A stretch of 64,000 nt of DNA from Limosilactobacillus reuteri (GTDB lineage Bacteria; Bacillota; Bacilli; Lactobacillales; Lactobacillaceae): contig NZ_JAJGTZ010000026.1 of NCBI RefSeq assembly GCF_020784725.1, positions 1 through 64,000 on the forward strand, read 5' to 3'. This document shows positions 41,902 through 51,333 of the stretch, one piece after another. Position 1 is the stretch's first letter. Each line of letters begins with the position of its first letter. The notes under the pieces were generated by a model that saw only the letters and a program-made list of their open reading frames with translations, did not search any database and had not been told where the DNA came from. The position numbers and the translations under genes are program-made.

Positions 41902-43377
41902 ATGGCAGATGAATCTAAGTCGACGGGTCATATGGAACGGACATTACAGACACGTCACTTGTCCATGATTGCTCTTGGTGGGACAATCGGTACTGGACTT
42001 TTTATTGCCAGTGGATCCGCTATTTCAACTGCAGGACCTGGTGGAGCATTAGTTGCATATGGAATTATGGGAATTATGGTTTATTTCCTAATGACGAGTC
42101 TAGGTGAAATGGCAACATATATGCCATTGACGGGGTCGTTTTCAGCTTATTCGACGAAATTTGTTGATCCAGCACTAGGTTTTGCTCTTGGTTGGAACTA
42201 TTGGTTTAACTGGGCAATTACAATCCCCGTTGATGTTACAACTGCGGGTATTGTAATGAATTATTGGCTTCCCAATGTTCCAGGCTGGATTTTTAGTGTA
42301 ACAGTGATGGCGTTAATTTTCTTAATCAATTATTTATCGGTACGATCCTATGGTGAAACTGAATTTTGGCTTGCTTTAATCAAAGTGGTCACAGTTATCG
42401 TATTTTTAATTGTTGGTGTTGCAATTATTTTTGGAATTATGGGCGGCAAGCCTGTTGGATTAAGCAACTTCCACTACAAGCAAGCACCGTTTGTTGGGGG
42501 AGTGCCAGCAATTATTAGTGTTTTCTTAGTTGCTGGTTTCTCATTCCAAGGAACAGAATTAGTTGGAATTACTGCTGGTGAAGCTGCTACACCAGAAAAG
42601 TCTGTCTCCAAGGCAATCCATTCAACTTTCTGGCGAATTTTACTTTTTTATATTTTTGCTATTTTTGTTATTGCTTGTATCCTGCCTTACACAGATAAGA
42701 ACTTATTGAATCAAGATGTTTCAAACATTACAATGAGTCCATTTACAATTGTGTTTAAGCGAGCGGGATTAGCCTTTGCAGCTAGTGCAATGAATGCGGT
42801 TATCTTAACTGCCGTCATTTCTGCTGCTAACTCTGGTTTATATGCCTCAACCCGGATGCTTTATTCACAAGCACGTGAAGGATATGCATGGCGGATTTTT
42901 GGTTATGTAAACCGGCGTGGTATTCCAATTTATGCTTTACTAGGAACAATGGTTGTCTCATTAGCAGCCTATGCAACCCAATTTATTGGTCCAAAAGCTT
43001 ATAACTATTTAATTGGTGCATCAGGATTGTGTGGATTTATTGCATGGTTAGGAATTGCAGTTTCCCATTATCGTTTTAGAAAAGCTTTCCTTAAGCAGGG
43101 ACATACGCTTTCCGAATTGAAGTATCACGCAACAGGATTCCCATTCGGTCCAGTATTCGCACTTGCTTTATGTATTATCGTTATTTGTGGTCAAAACATC
43201 GATGCTTTTGTAAAAATGGATTGGCAAAACATCTTGATTACTTACATGGGAATTCCATTATTCTTAATTCTTTTCTTCTACTACAAGATTCGTTATAAGA
43301 CGCACTTGATTCCGCTTGATAAGGTTGATTTATCACGGCGAACAAAGGGTGAATCGTACGAACCAGAAGATGATTAA
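41902..43377 (+). CDS. lysP: Lysine-specific amino acid permease
   Basis: 491 residues, GGAGGAAA upstream. Twelve hydrophobic segments, APC superfamily amino acid transporter (AAT) family: LSMIALGGTIGTGLFIASG in segment 1, then LGEMATYMPLTGSFSAYSTKFVDPALGF, and GFSFQGTELVGITAGE. The substrate call rests on close resemblance to LysP and on the lysine riboswitch directly upstream. It imports lysine with protons. Stand-alone transcript with a terminator after it. Confidence 0.93.
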   Translation: MADESKSTGHMERTLQTRHLSMIALGGTIGTGLFIASGSAISTAGPGGALVAYGIMGIMVYFLMTSLGEMATYMPLTGSFSAYSTKFVDPALGFALGWNYWFNWAITIPVDVTTAGIVMNYWLPNVPGWIFSVTVMALIFLINYLSVRSYGETEFWLALIKVVTVIVFLIVGVAIIFGIMGGKPVGLSNFHYKQAPFVGGVPAIISVFLVAGFSFQGTELVGITAGEAATPEKSVSKAIHSTFWRILLFYIFAIFVIACILPYTDKNLLNQDVSNITMSPFTIVFKRAGLAFAASAMNAVILTAVISAANSGLYASTRMLYSQAREGYAWRIFGYVNRRGIPIYALLGTMVVSLAAYATQFIGPKAYNYLIGASGLCGFIAWLGIAVSHYRFRKAFLKQGHTLSELKYHATGFPFGPVFALALCIIVICGQNIDAFVKMDWQNILITYMGIPLFLILFFYYKIRYKTHLIPLDKVDLSRRTKGESYEPEDD

Positions 43378-43378
43378 T

Positions 43379-43421
43379 AAAATAAAAAGGAACGAGAAAA
43401 TACTCGCTCCTTTTTATTTTA
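43379..43421 (+). terminator. Terminator after lysP
   Basis: AAATAAAAAGGA plus CGAG pair with CTCG plus TCCTTTTTATTT (one A/C mismatch). Confidence 0.85.
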
Positions 43422-43475
43422 AATGTTAGAATTGTTTTCGTTACTTTTTGAATTTGAAACAGGGGGAAATAACTA

Positions 43476-44117
43476 ATGATTGCTTTAGCCGGGACAATCG
43501 GTGCAGGAAAGACTAGTTTGACAAAGCTGTTGGCAGACCATCTTAATAGTCAGGCTTTCTATGAATCTGTTGACGATAATAAAATTTTGCCGCTTTTTTA
43601 TAAAGATCCTAAAAAATATGGTTTCTTATTACAGATTTACTTTTTAAACAAGCGGCTTGATGAGATTAAAGATTCATACTCGAATGATTTAAATGTTTTG
43701 GACCGGTCAATTTTTGAAGATGCCTTATTATTCAAGTTAAACGCGGATATGGGCCGAGCTACGGAAACAGAGTCAAATATTTATTCTTCATTATTAGGTA
43801 ATATGATGGAAGAATTACCAGAGCAACCACACCAAAAAGCCCCCAACCTTTTAATTACAATTAGGGTTTCATTTGAGACAATGCTTGAACGGATTAAGAA
43901 GCGGGGACGTTCATTTGAACAAATCGCTAATGATCCTTCCTTATATTCATATTATAAGAATTTAAACGAACGTTATGTTCAATGGTATGAGGATTATAAT
44001 GAAAGCCCTAAGATGGTTATTGATGGCGATAAATATGATTTTGTTGAAGATCCGGCTGCAGCTAAGAAGGTCTTAGCCATGATTGATGAAAAATTAATTG
44101 AATTAAATCTTAAATAG
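43476..44117 (+). CDS. Deoxynucleoside kinase
   Basis: 213 residues, AGGGGG upstream. P-loop LAGTIGAGKTSL (about 4-15), the LDRSIFEDALLF motif (DRS, about 75) and a lid-like IKKRGRSFEQ segment place it with the deoxyadenosine/deoxyguanosine kinases of lactobacilli. It phosphorylates deoxynucleosides with ATP for salvage. In lactobacilli these kinases often come as two-gene dAK/dGK pairs; only one copy is here. Specificity is not assigned. Confidence 0.9.
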   Translation: MIALAGTIGAGKTSLTKLLADHLNSQAFYESVDDNKILPLFYKDPKKYGFLLQIYFLNKRLDEIKDSYSNDLNVLDRSIFEDALLFKLNADMGRATETESNIYSSLLGNMMEELPEQPHQKAPNLLITIRVSFETMLERIKKRGRSFEQIANDPSLYSYYKNLNERYVQWYEDYNESPKMVIDGDKYDFVEDPAAAKKVLAMIDEKLIELNLK

Positions 44118-44120
44118 GAT

Positions 44121-44149
44121 TTGACAAAAAAGTATATAGATGATATATT
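44121..44149 (+). promoter_or_regulatory. Promoter of tRNA-Val and tRNA-Leu
   Basis: TTGACA (44121-44126), 17-bp spacer, TATATT (44144-44149). Begins only 3 bp after the kinase stop codon. Confidence 0.82.
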
Positions 44150-44182
44150 AAATAGGCTGATTTATATAGCAAGCCTATTTAT

Positions 44183-44255
44183 GGAGGATTAGCTCAGTTG
44201 GGAGAGCATCTGCCTTACAAGCAGGGGGTCACAGGTTCGAGCCCTGTATCCTCCA
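44183..44255 (+). tRNA. tRNA-Val (UAC)
   Basis: Acceptor GGAGGAT with ATCCTCC, anticodon arm CTGCC-TTACAA-GCAG gives TAC, T arm ACAGG-TTCGAGC-CCTGT. No encoded CCA. Confidence 0.96.
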
Positions 44256-44262
44256 TTAATTT

Positions 44263-44345
44263 GCGGATGTGGCGGAATTGGCAGACGCGCAAGATTTAGG
44301 ATCTTGTATCATTTTGATGTAAGGGTTCAAGTCCCTTCATCCGCA
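44263..44345 (+). tRNA. tRNA-Leu (UAG)
   Basis: Acceptor GCGGATG with CATCCGC, anticodon arm AAGAT-TTAGG-ATCTT gives TAG, long variable arm (TGTATCATTTTGATGTA), T arm AGGG-TTCAAGT-CCCT. 83 bases, class II tRNA. Confidence 0.95.
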
Positions 44346-44368
44346 TTTAATATTTTTTGAAATTCTTG

Positions 44369-44397
44369 TTGACATTGATGAGATTTTCGTGTAATAT
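44369..44397 (+). promoter_or_regulatory. Internal promoter before tRNA-Gly
   Basis: TTGACA (44369-44374), 17-bp spacer, TAATAT (44392-44397). Splits the tRNA cluster into two transcription units. Confidence 0.78.
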
Positions 44398-44434
44398 TAA
44401 TAATCGTTGATAGGAAATAACTTATCAGAGACAT

Positions 44435-44506
44435 GCGGAAGTAGTTCAGTGGTAGAACATCACCTTGCCATGGTGGGGGTCGCGGGTTCGAATCCCGTCT
44501 TCCGCT
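44435..44506 (+). tRNA. tRNA-Gly (GCC)
   Basis: Acceptor GCGGAAG with CTTCCGC, anticodon loop TTGCCAT gives GCC, T arm GCGGG-TTCGAAT-CCCGT, discriminator T. Confidence 0.96.
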
Positions 44507-44511
44507 TATAT

Positions 44512-44585
44512 GCACCCATAGCGCAATTGGATAGAGTGTCTGACTACGAATCAGAAGGTTGAAGGTTCGACTCCTTCTGGGTGCA
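44512..44585 (+). tRNA. tRNA-Arg (ACG)
   Basis: Acceptor GCACCCA with TGGGTGC, anticodon arm TCTGA-CTACGAA-TCAGA gives ACG, read as ICG after editing by TadA. T arm GAAGG-TTCGACT-CCTTC. Confidence 0.96.
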
Positions 44586-44596
44586 CTAATTATAGT

Positions 44597-44630
44597 AAGC
44601 GTGACAGTTTAACTGTTACGCTTATTTTTT
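44597..44630 (+). terminator. Terminator between tRNA-Arg and tRNA-Pro
   Basis: AAGCGTGACAGT (44597-44608), 3-base loop, ACTGTTACGCTT (44612-44623; one G-T pair), then ATTTTTT. The T run ends at the first base of tRNA-Pro. Confidence 0.85.
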
Positions 44631-44704
44631 CGGAATTTAGCTCAGCTTGGTAGAGCGCTGCGTTCGGGACGCAGAGGTCGCAAGTTCAAATCTTGTAATT
44701 CCGA
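44631..44704 (+). tRNA. tRNA-Pro (CGG)
   Basis: Acceptor CGGAATT with AATTCCG, anticodon arm CTGCG-TTCGGGA-CGCAG gives CGG, T arm CAAG-TTCAAAT-CTTG. Cloverleaf is complete. It sits directly behind a terminator with no room for its own promoter, see findings. Confidence 0.93.
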
Positions 44705-44709
44705 TAAGT

Positions 44710-44758
44710 TAAAAAGACTGTTATCACTCCTATACATAGAAGTGATAGCAGTCTTTTA
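44710..44758 (+). terminator. Terminator after tRNA-Pro
   Basis: AAAAGACTGTTATCACT (44712-44728) pairs with AGTGATAGCAGTCTTTT (44741-44757), one G-T pair, 17-bp stem. Confidence 0.88.
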
Positions 44759-44774
44759 CTATTAACTTCCGAAA

Positions 44775-44830
44775 ATATTAAAAATAAAATGCCAATCAGC
44801 ATTCTATAATTGAGATGCTGATTGGCATTC
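44775..44830 (-). terminator. Terminator of the alpha/beta hydrolase gene
   Basis: AATGCCAATCAGCAT (44788-44802) pairs perfectly with ATGCTGATTGGCATT (44815-44829). On the minus strand it is followed by a T-rich stretch (complement of 44767-44787). Confidence 0.88.
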
Positions 44831-44840
44831 TGTCATTTGA

Positions 44841-45800
44841 TTATGCATTGAAACTATCTTTTATAAACTTCGAAATTTGATCTACTGGAATTTTCTCCAT
44901 CTTATCATAAAGATCAATATGCTCACAGTCTTCTACGATCAATCGTTGCTTTGGTTGGTTAGCAAGGTAATAAGCTCGTTCGGAATAAGATCGGGAGTGA
45001 GCTTTGTCTCCATAAATAAATAGGATTGGTCGTGGTGAAATTTCTTTAATATAGTCTAAGGCAGAAAATTCAAGCATGGCTAAATTAGAAGTAGTTGTTG
45101 CGGTTCCACGTGCATTTGGATGGAAACCGCGCTTAAGAGCATAAAAACGAAGCCACTCGTTTGTTAATTCATCATGATTTGGCAAATCGTCAATACTATC
45201 ATATGGTTCTTCTGGGAAGGATGGATGATAGTCAGGTTGTCCATCTTCAAAATCATCCCACCGTTGTTTTGATAATTGATCTTTAAGTTGGAATAATTGT
45301 TCAGGAGCAAGATTAGCCATTTCACGAATATCTGTCATATCATACATTGAAATTGTCACAACAGATTTAATTCGTGTATCAACAGCTGCAGCACTAAGAG
45401 CAAACCCAGCTCCCCCACTGATACCGATAACACTAATTTGATCACGATTGACATGTTTTGCTTTTGTGCCTAAATAGTCAACTGCGGCACTGAAGGATTC
45501 TGCATACAAATCTGGAGAAGCAACATGACGAGGTTCGCCGGCTGACTCGCCCATGTACACTTGATCAAATGCGAGGGTAACAAAACCTAATTGAGCAAAC
45601 GTATTTGCATAAATTGCGGCTGCCTGTTCTTTTGTGCTTCCATACGGTGCCCCGATTATGATGGCAGGTAACAATTTGTCTTCTTCTAGATCCTTAGGGG
45701 TATAGACATCAGCAGCAATTGCCATTCCATAACGATTATTGTAACGAACATGTTGCCGTTCTACATTTTCGCTTAGTTTGGTGATATATCCATAAGACAT
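44841..45800 (-). CDS. Alpha/beta hydrolase
   Basis: 319 residues beginning MSYGYITKLSENVERQ, from the ATG at 45798-45800 with AAAGGAG 11 bases upstream. The nucleophile elbow is GISGGAGF (Ser in GxSxG), catalytic Asp in FIYGDKAHSRS and His in CEHIDLYD. The segment ADVYTPKDL with APYGSTKEQ resembles the YafA/DUF1100-like dienelactone hydrolase group. Cytoplasmic; substrate unknown. Divergent from the second alcohol dehydrogenase gene across 292 bp. Confidence 0.88.
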   Translation of the reverse strand: MSYGYITKLSENVERQHVRYNNRYGMAIAADVYTPKDLEEDKLLPAIIIGAPYGSTKEQAAAIYANTFAQLGFVTLAFDQVYMGESAGEPRHVASPDLYAESFSAAVDYLGTKAKHVNRDQISVIGISGGAGFALSAAAVDTRIKSVVTISMYDMTDIREMANLAPEQLFQLKDQLSKQRWDDFEDGQPDYHPSFPEEPYDSIDDLPNHDELTNEWLRFYALKRGFHPNARGTATTTSNLAMLEFSALDYIKEISPRPILFIYGDKAHSRSYSERAYYLANQPKQRLIVEDCEHIDLYDKMEKIPVDQISKFIKDSFNA

Positions 45801-45991
45801 TATTATACTCACTCCTTTATCTAATTGATTAAATTATAACATTCATTATTAATAGGGAACGTCTAAAGTTATAACGATAAAGTTTTAGAGATAATTAGTA
45901 AGTGATTTACTATACAATATGAATTAAATTGATTTACTGAGTTTTGTCATTGTTATATCAATATTTTAAATAGAAAAGAAAATTATTCATT

Positions 45992-46020
45992 TTGACAAAT
46001 GTGCAAAATTTCACTTTAAA
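45992..46020 (+). promoter_or_regulatory. Candidate promoter of the second alcohol dehydrogenase gene
   Basis: TTGACA (45992-45997), 17-bp spacer, TTTAAA (46015-46020; 4/6). The remainder of the 292-bp intergenic region is A/T rich with no other feature seen except the minus-strand TATAAT-like site near 45837. Confidence 0.5.
45999..46016 (+). promoter_or_regulatory. Rex-like operator upstream of the alcohol dehydrogenase gene
   Basis: ATGTGCAAAATTTCACTT matches the Rex consensus at 13 of 18 positions and fills the promoter spacer. Its first 16 bases differ from the fumC site (9914-9929) at only two positions. Alcohol dehydrogenase genes are classical Rex targets. Confidence 0.5.
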
Positions 46021-46092
46021 TTTGTCTAGGAGTTATGGTACTATAAGCATTGTAAAAAGTAATTTGTTTATTAATAAAGGAGATCTTACCTT

Positions 46093-47121
46093 ATGAAAGC
46101 TGCTGTTATTAATGATCCAGTAGACGGTTTTGTTACTGTTAAAGATGTTCAACTGCGGGATTTGAAGCCCGGTGAAGCTTTAGTTGACATGGAATATTGT
46201 GGCCTTTGTCACACTGATTTACACGTTGCTGCTGGAGACTTTGGTAAGAAGCCAGGTCGTATTATCGGTCATGAAGGGGTTGGCCGTGTATCTAAAGTTG
46301 CCCCTGGAGTTACTTCCTTAAAAGTTGGCGATCGTGTATCAATTGCATGGTTCTTCAAGGGGTGTGGACACTGTGAATATTGTTTAACAGGTCGTGAAAC
46401 TCTTTGTCGTAACGTTCTTAATGCAGGTTACACTGCTGACGGTGCAATGGCTGAGCAATGTATCGTGCCAGCTGATTACGCTGTTAAGGTTCCAGAAGGT
46501 CTTGATCCTGTTGAAGCTACTTCATTAACTTGTGCTGGTGTTACGATGTACAAAGCATTAAAGGTTGCTGACATCAAACCAGGTCAATGGGTATCAATCG
46601 TTGGTGCCGGTGGTTTAGGTAACTTGGGAATTCAATTTGCTCACAACGTATTTGGTGCTCATGTTATCGCCGTTGATGGTAATCCTGATAAGCTTGAAGC
46701 TGCTAAGAAGAATGGTGCTGAAATTTTAATTAACCGTCATGACGGTGATGTTGATAAGCAAATTCAAGAAAAGGTTGGCGGTGTTAATGCTGCTGTAGTA
46801 ACAGCTGTTTCTGCATCAGCATTTGACCAAGCGGTTGATTCACTTCGCCCAGATGGTAAACTTGTTGCTGTTGCTCTTCCACAAGGTGACATGAAGCTTA
46901 ACATTGCTAAGACGGTTCTTGATGGTATCATTGTTGCTGGTTCACTAGTTGGTACCCGTCAAGACTTAGCTGAATGTTTCCAATTTGGTGCCGAAGGTAA
47001 GGTTCACCCAATTGTTAAGACTCGTAAGTTAAGCGAAATTAATGATATGATCCAAGAACTTAAGGATAACAAGGTTGTTGGTCGGAATGTTGTTGATTTT
47101 GTTCACAACGATAACGATTAA
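46093..47121 (+). CDS. Zinc-dependent alcohol dehydrogenase (AdhP type)
   Basis: 342 residues, AAAGGAGA upstream. Catalytic zinc ligands Cys36 ([10 protein letters not shown]), His60 and Glu61 (IIGHEG); structural zinc cysteines in [16 protein letters not shown] (about 91-106). The nucleotide loop is [10 protein letters not shown], followed by [10 protein letters not shown] with an acidic residue favouring NAD(H). It should reduce acetaldehyde to ethanol, regenerating NAD in heterofermentation. Codon use resembles highly expressed genes. A terminator-like ACTAGTGT repeat lies after it (47156-47188). Confidence 0.94.
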   Translation: MKAAVINDPVDGFVTVKDVQLRDLKPGEALVDMEYCGLCHTDLHVAAGDFGKKPGRIIGHEGVGRVSKVAPGVTSLKVGDRVSIAWFFKGCGHCEYCLTGRETLCRNVLNAGYTADGAMAEQCIVPADYAVKVPEGLDPVEATSLTCAGVTMYKALKVADIKPGQWVSIVGAGGLGNLGIQFAHNVFGAHVIAVDGNPDKLEAAKKNGAEILINRHDGDVDKQIQEKVGGVNAAVVTAVSASAFDQAVDSLRPDGKLVAVALPQGDMKLNIAKTVLDGIIVAGSLVGTRQDLAECFQFGAEGKVHPIVKTRKLSEINDMIQELKDNKVVGRNVVDFVHNDND

Positions 47122-47251
47122 TTAAAAAAGTAGTTCATATTTAATTCTCTAAAAGACTAGTGTTGCACTTGAATGCTTCACTAGTCTTTATTATTTTCTT
47201 AAATGTGTAACTGAATGGTCATACAGGTAGGCGCCGACTCTAAAAGTGTGT

Positions 47252-47277
47252 TAAAATAATGGTCAAGATTAGTCAAA
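47252..47277 (+). promoter_or_regulatory. CtsR operator and -10 of the ctsR-clpC operon
   Basis: GGTCAAGATTAGTCAAA (47261-47277) matches the CtsR heptad repeat RGTCAAA-N3-RGTCAAA with one change. It directly follows an extended -10 TGTTAAAAT (47249-47257). CtsR would repress its own operon here until heat or protein stress. Confidence 0.8.
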
Positions 47278-47294
47278 AGAGCCGAGGTGATATA

Positions 47295-47762
47295 ATGGAA
47301 AATAAAAGTATTTCAGATATTATCGAAGCATACTTAAAAGAAATACTTGGTGACTCAGCTCAGGTCGAAATTCGTCGTTCTGAGATTGCCAACCAGTTTG
47401 ATGTGGTACCGTCACAAATTAATTATGTTATTAAGACTAGGTTTACCATTCAAAATGGTTATTTAGTAAAGAGTAAGCGTGGAGGCGGCGGATACATTCG
47501 AATCGAGCGAGTTAATTTACTTGATGATGTAAACGTGCTAAACTCACTTATTCAAGCAATTGGCGACTCGGTTCGTGAACGTGATGCTTTTGATATTGTT
47601 CGAACGTTATATGAAGAAGACGTGATTACGAGGCGTGAAGGAGACCTTATGCTTGTTGCATTATCTAAACAAGCGCTAGCAGTTAATGATAGTAAGATTG
47701 AAGATCAACTTCGCGCTCGTATATTAGTATCATTCTTGAATCGACTTCGCTATGAAAGTTAA
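47295..47762 (+). CDS. ctsR: Transcriptional repressor CtsR
   Basis: 155 residues from ATG 47295, GAGGTGA upstream. N-terminal winged helix with RRSEIANQFDVVPSQINYVIKTRFT and the glycine-rich wing SKRGGGGYIRI (the heat-sensing tetraglycine, about 57-67). The C-terminal dimer domain follows. It represses class III heat shock genes. Unlike Bacillus there is no mcsA-mcsB between ctsR and clpC, usual for lactobacilli. Confidence 0.97.
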   Translation: MENKSISDIIEAYLKEILGDSAQVEIRRSEIANQFDVVPSQINYVIKTRFTIQNGYLVKSKRGGGGYIRIERVNLLDDVNVLNSLIQAIGDSVRERDAFDIVRTLYEEDVITRREGDLMLVALSKQALAVNDSKIEDQLRARILVSFLNRLRYES

Positions 47763-47776
47763 AAGGGGGATTGTAC

Positions 47777-50269
47777 ATGGATAATATGTTCACGCCAAGT
47801 GCAAAGCATGTTCTAGCAATTGCACAAGAACAAGCGAAATACTTTAAACACCAAGCAGTAGGGACTGAACACCTTTTGCTTGCCCTCTCAATGGATAAAG
47901 ATGGGATTGCTAACAAAATATTTGAACAATTTTCTATTACAAGCGATGATATTCGTGAAGAAATTGAACGCTTGATTGGCTATGGAACGCTGGAAAATCT
48001 GGGAGCTTCAGATTATCTTCCATATTCACCAAAAGCAAAGCAGGTATTATCATTAGCTGGGCGAGAAGCTCAACAAATGCATGCATTAAAAATTGGCACT
48101 GAACACTTGTTATTAGCATTAATTGCGGATGAAAGTGTCCTATCTTCACGAATCTTGTATAGTTTAGATGTTGTTCCGCGGCAGATGAGAAAAGTAATCT
48201 TACGTCGGTTGGGGATTGCTGATAGTCAGCAACGCAATTCTAATCGTCAATCATCTCGTCGACGGCCCCAGCAAACTGGTACACCAACATTAGATAAACT
48301 AGCTCGTGATATGACAGCACTTGCTCGGAACGGCCAGCTTGATCCTGTAATTGGTCGAAATAAGGAAGTTAAACGTGTGGAACAAATTCTCAGTCGCCGT
48401 ACCAAGAATAACCCTGTTTTGATTGGAGAACCGGGGGTAGGGAAAACGGCGATTGCTGAAGGACTTGCTCAGCGGATGGTTGATGGTAAGGTTCCAGCTG
48501 AATTGGCTAATAAACGTTTGATGATGCTTGATATGGGATCATTAGTTGCAGGTACCAAGTATCGAGGAGAATTTGAAGATCGTCTTAAAAAAGTAATTGA
48601 TGAAATTCAAAATGACGGGCATGTGATTCTTTTTATTGATGAACTCCATACCTTAATTGGTGCTGGTGGCGCTGAAGGTGCAATTGATGCATCCAATATT
48701 TTGAAACCTGCCTTGGCACGAGGCGAGTTGCAAACAATTGGTGCTACTACGCTTGATGAATATCAGAAATATATAGAATCGGATGCGGCACTTGAACGAC
48801 GCTTTGCCACTGTTCAAGTTGATGAGCCGACTACTGACCAAACTCTACAAATCCTGCGAGGACTGCGACCAAAGTATGAGGAGCACCATCATGCTAAGAT
48901 TACCGATGAAGCGCTAGAAGAAGCAGTTAAATTGTCAGATCGTTATATTTCGGATCGGTTCTTGCCGGATAAAGCAATTGACCTTATTGATGAATCGGCA
49001 GCTATGGTTCGAATTGATGCTGAAGATAAGAAAAATCATCAGCCTTCATTAGAAAGTCAGTTAGAAGATTTGAGAACCCAAAAAGAAGAAGCAATTGATA
49101 ATCAAGACTTTGATCGTGCAGCTACTCTTCGTCAACAAGAATTAGCACTAAAAGATAAGATTGACCGCAAAAAGCAACGCACTCAACAAAAGGAATCTCA
49201 TAACTATAAATTGAAAGTAACTGGTGAAAACATTGCGCAAGTTGTTGCTGAATGGACAGGGGTTCCTTTAACTCAATTGAAGAAGAGTGAGAGTGAACGA
49301 CTGGTTAACTTGGAAAAGGTTCTTCATCAACGAGTAATTGGTCAGGATGAAGCAGTTACCGTAGTCGCTAAAGCAATTCGTCGTGCACGAAGCGGTCTTA
49401 AGGATCCTAGTCGGCCAATTGGTTCTTTTATGTTTTTAGGACCAACTGGGGTAGGAAAAACAGAGCTTGCCAAGGCATTAGCTGCTGCAATGTTTGGCTC
49501 GGAAGATAATATGATTCGGATCGATATGTCAGAATACATGGAAAAATATAGTACTAGTCGCTTGATTGGTGCTGCTCCAGGATATGTCGGTTATGACGAG
49601 GGTGGCCAATTAACTGAAAAAGTACGGCAACATCCATATTCAGTTGTCTTATTAGATGAAGCTGAAAAGGCACATCCCGATGTATTTAATTTATTACTTC
49701 AAGTTTTAGATGATGGTTACTTAACTGATGCAAAAGGTCGACGCGTTGATTTTAGAAATACCATTATTATTATGACTTCTAACCTTGGAGCAACTCAGCT
49801 TCAGGATGAAAAAGAAGTTGGTTTTGGGGCCAAAGATATGTCACAAGACTATAATGCGATGGCAGCGGCGATTAAGCAACAAATGAGGTTATACTTCCGC
49901 CCAGAATTTCTTAATCGGATTGATGAAACGATTATCTTCCATGCATTACAAAAGAACGAACTTCATCAAATCGTTAAACTCATGGTTAATGATTTAAATA
50001 AACGGGTAAGTGAGCAAGGCATTAACTTGAAAGTTACGCCTGCTGCAATTGATGTAATCGCAAAACTTGGTTACAATCCTGCTTATGGAGCTCGTCCGCT
50101 TCGTCGTGCTTTACAAGATCATATTGAAGATGATTTGAGTACTGGACTACTTAGTGGTGAAATCAATGTTGGGGATGACGTAACAGTAGGTGCGCGTCAA
50201 GGTAAAATTACTTTTAAAGTGAAAAAGCCGGATGAAGATAAAGCTGTTGAATTAAAATTGAATAGGTAA
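47777..50269 (+). CDS. clpC: ATP-dependent Clp protease ATP-binding subunit ClpC
   Basis: 830 residues from ATG 47777, GGGGG upstream; the in-frame TTG at 47771 is too close to it. Two N-terminal Clp repeats (about 1-145), AAA domain 1 with GEPGVGKT (about 217), a UVR-like coiled middle (about 435-462), AAA domain 2 with GPTGVGKT (about 555), and a C-terminal D2-small domain. The VGFGAK loop (about 680) is the ClpP-docking type motif. Unfolds substrates for ClpP. Fourteen bases after ctsR, same operon. Confidence 0.96.
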   Translation: MDNMFTPSAKHVLAIAQEQAKYFKHQAVGTEHLLLALSMDKDGIANKIFEQFSITSDDIREEIERLIGYGTLENLGASDYLPYSPKAKQVLSLAGREAQQMHALKIGTEHLLLALIADESVLSSRILYSLDVVPRQMRKVILRRLGIADSQQRNSNRQSSRRRPQQTGTPTLDKLARDMTALARNGQLDPVIGRNKEVKRVEQILSRRTKNNPVLIGEPGVGKTAIAEGLAQRMVDGKVPAELANKRLMMLDMGSLVAGTKYRGEFEDRLKKVIDEIQNDGHVILFIDELHTLIGAGGAEGAIDASNILKPALARGELQTIGATTLDEYQKYIESDAALERRFATVQVDEPTTDQTLQILRGLRPKYEEHHHAKITDEALEEAVKLSDRYISDRFLPDKAIDLIDESAAMVRIDAEDKKNHQPSLESQLEDLRTQKEEAIDNQDFDRAATLRQQELALKDKIDRKKQRTQQKESHNYKLKVTGENIAQVVAEWTGVPLTQLKKSESERLVNLEKVLHQRVIGQDEAVTVVAKAIRRARSGLKDPSRPIGSFMFLGPTGVGKTELAKALAAAMFGSEDNMIRIDMSEYMEKYSTSRLIGAAPGYVGYDEGGQLTEKVRQHPYSVVLLDEAEKAHPDVFNLLLQVLDDGYLTDAKGRRVDFRNTIIIMTSNLGATQLQDEKEVGFGAKDMSQDYNAMAAAIKQQMRLYFRPEFLNRIDETIIFHALQKNELHQIVKLMVNDLNKRVSEQGINLKVTPAAIDVIAKLGYNPAYGARPLRRALQDHIEDDLSTGLLSGEINVGDDVTVGARQGKITFKVKKPDEDKAVELKLNR

Positions 50270-50271
50270 AA

Positions 50272-50316
50272 AGAACGGTAAATTATTCTGAAAGTGCAGA
50301 GTAATTTACCGTTTTG
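50272..50316 (+). terminator. Terminator after clpC
   Basis: AACGGTAAATTA (50274-50285) pairs perfectly with TAATTTACCGTT (50302-50313), then TTG. Confidence 0.85.
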
Positions 50317-50478
50317 TATTCTAGCTTCATTAAATCTAAAATACACAAAATGAACATTTAAGTTTTATGTAGTTTAAAAAACGTTATAATTGTAACTTTT
50401 GTTCTCTAATGATAATAGAAGAGAAGGCTACCGAATTGCATTCATTTATCGCATTTGATGATTATTTTTCTAAAACGG

Positions 50479-50508
50479 TTGTCAAAAGATAAGTTATAGT
50501 CTTATAAT
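50479..50508 (+). promoter_or_regulatory. Promoter of the TetR regulator gene
   Basis: TTGTCA (50479-50484), 18-bp spacer, TATAAT (50503-50508). The rest of the 285-bp gap after clpC holds another TATAAT (50385) and a doubtful 27-codon frame, see rejected items. Confidence 0.65.
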
Positions 50509-50554
50509 GTGTTTATCAGATAATTAATGATTAAAAATAGGGGATGAACAATAA

Positions 50555-51157
50555 ATGAAGCGAGCGGAACAATTAGAAAAGACAAGACAAGCAATCTTAA
50601 AAACCGCTACAAAGTTATTTTTACAAAAGGGATTTGGTGAAACTTCAACACGGGATATTGCCAAACAGATTGGAATTACACAACCGGCTTTATACCACCA
50701 CTTCAGCGATAAAGAGGTTTTATATCTGGATGTAATGACTAATTTATGTGGAAAAGTTCGCCAAGATATTAATAAAGTAATGCGTAAACATGATTTGTCA
50801 CCGAATGAACAATTATGGCAAATCACCAAGGCATTAAAAAAACATCATCCATTAAGTATTTACGACCAATACAATCAGGCAATGCGCTTATTATCGAAAA
50901 GTGCACAGCAAAAACTTAATATGATTTTTACAATGGATTATCTAGAACCGATTGCAGCATTTTTCCGTCAACCAGATGTAGGGTTACGGCCTGATATTCT
51001 TCCTAAAGAAGCTGCTGAATTATTTATTGCAGGATTAACTCCAATTTTTGGTACTTCTCAATTAATTGGTGGTCATTCAATTACCCCAGAACAACGTGAC
51101 CAATTAATCCTAGATTGCATTATTAACGGTTTATCAAATTGGGGCGGAAAAAATTAA
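50555..51157 (+). CDS. TetR family transcriptional regulator
   Basis: 200 residues, GGGGATGA upstream. N-terminal TetR helix-turn-helix: AILKTATKLFLQKGFGETST then RDIAKQIGITQPALYHHFSDKEVLY (split here), about residues 12-55. The helical C-terminal half is ligand-binding and unassignable. No divergent partner gene is adjacent; clpC precedes it and rpoB follows. It may control a distant gene or only itself. Confidence 0.9.
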   Translation: MKRAEQLEKTRQAILKTATKLFLQKGFGETSTRDIAKQIGITQPALYHHFSDKEVLYLDVMTNLCGKVRQDINKVMRKHDLSPNEQLWQITKALKKHHPLSIYDQYNQAMRLLSKSAQQKLNMIFTMDYLEPIAAFFRQPDVGLRPDILPKEAAELFIAGLTPIFGTSQLIGGHSITPEQRDQLILDCIINGLSNWGGKN

Positions 51158-51175
51158 AAAATATAAAAATAATTG

Positions 51176-51204
51176 TTGACAAAATCTAATAGAACTTGTA
51201 TACT
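51176..51204 (+). promoter_or_regulatory. Strong promoter of the rpoB-rpoC operon
   Basis: TTGACA (51176-51181), exact 17-bp spacer, TATACT (51199-51204). RNA would start about 51211, giving a leader of about 180 bases before rpoB. Confidence 0.9.
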
Positions 51205-51272
51205 TTAATAGTATATAATTGTGAGTTCATTTGAACCTGGTGATCTATTGTCCATCAGATTCTGCATAAAAG

Positions 51273-51333
51273 CCAAAGACAGTCGTTAAACTGTTTTTGG
51301 ATTTTTTTTGCCCAAAAGTTGTATTTTGGGCAA
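51273..51333 (+). terminator. Terminator-like attenuator in the rpoB leader
   Basis: CCAAAGACAGT (51273-51283) pairs with ACTGTTTTTGG (51290-51300), followed by A and eight Ts. The T run's last bases start a second hairpin, TTGCCCAAAA (51308) with TTTTGGGCAA (51324-51333). An intrinsic terminator between a strong promoter and rpoB implies read-through control. Confidence 0.8.

Noticed and set aside
44327-44515. 62-codon frame on the minus strand (RRDSNPRPPPWQGD type)
   Set aside because: It runs through tRNA-Leu and tRNA-Gly; this is a well-known false protein produced by translating tRNA genes.
50409-50492. 27-codon frame starting MIIEEKATELHSF in the clpC-tetR gap
   Set aside because: No ribosome binding site; it overlaps the tetR promoter. 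A leaderless start from TATAAT at 50385 is possible but unsupported.
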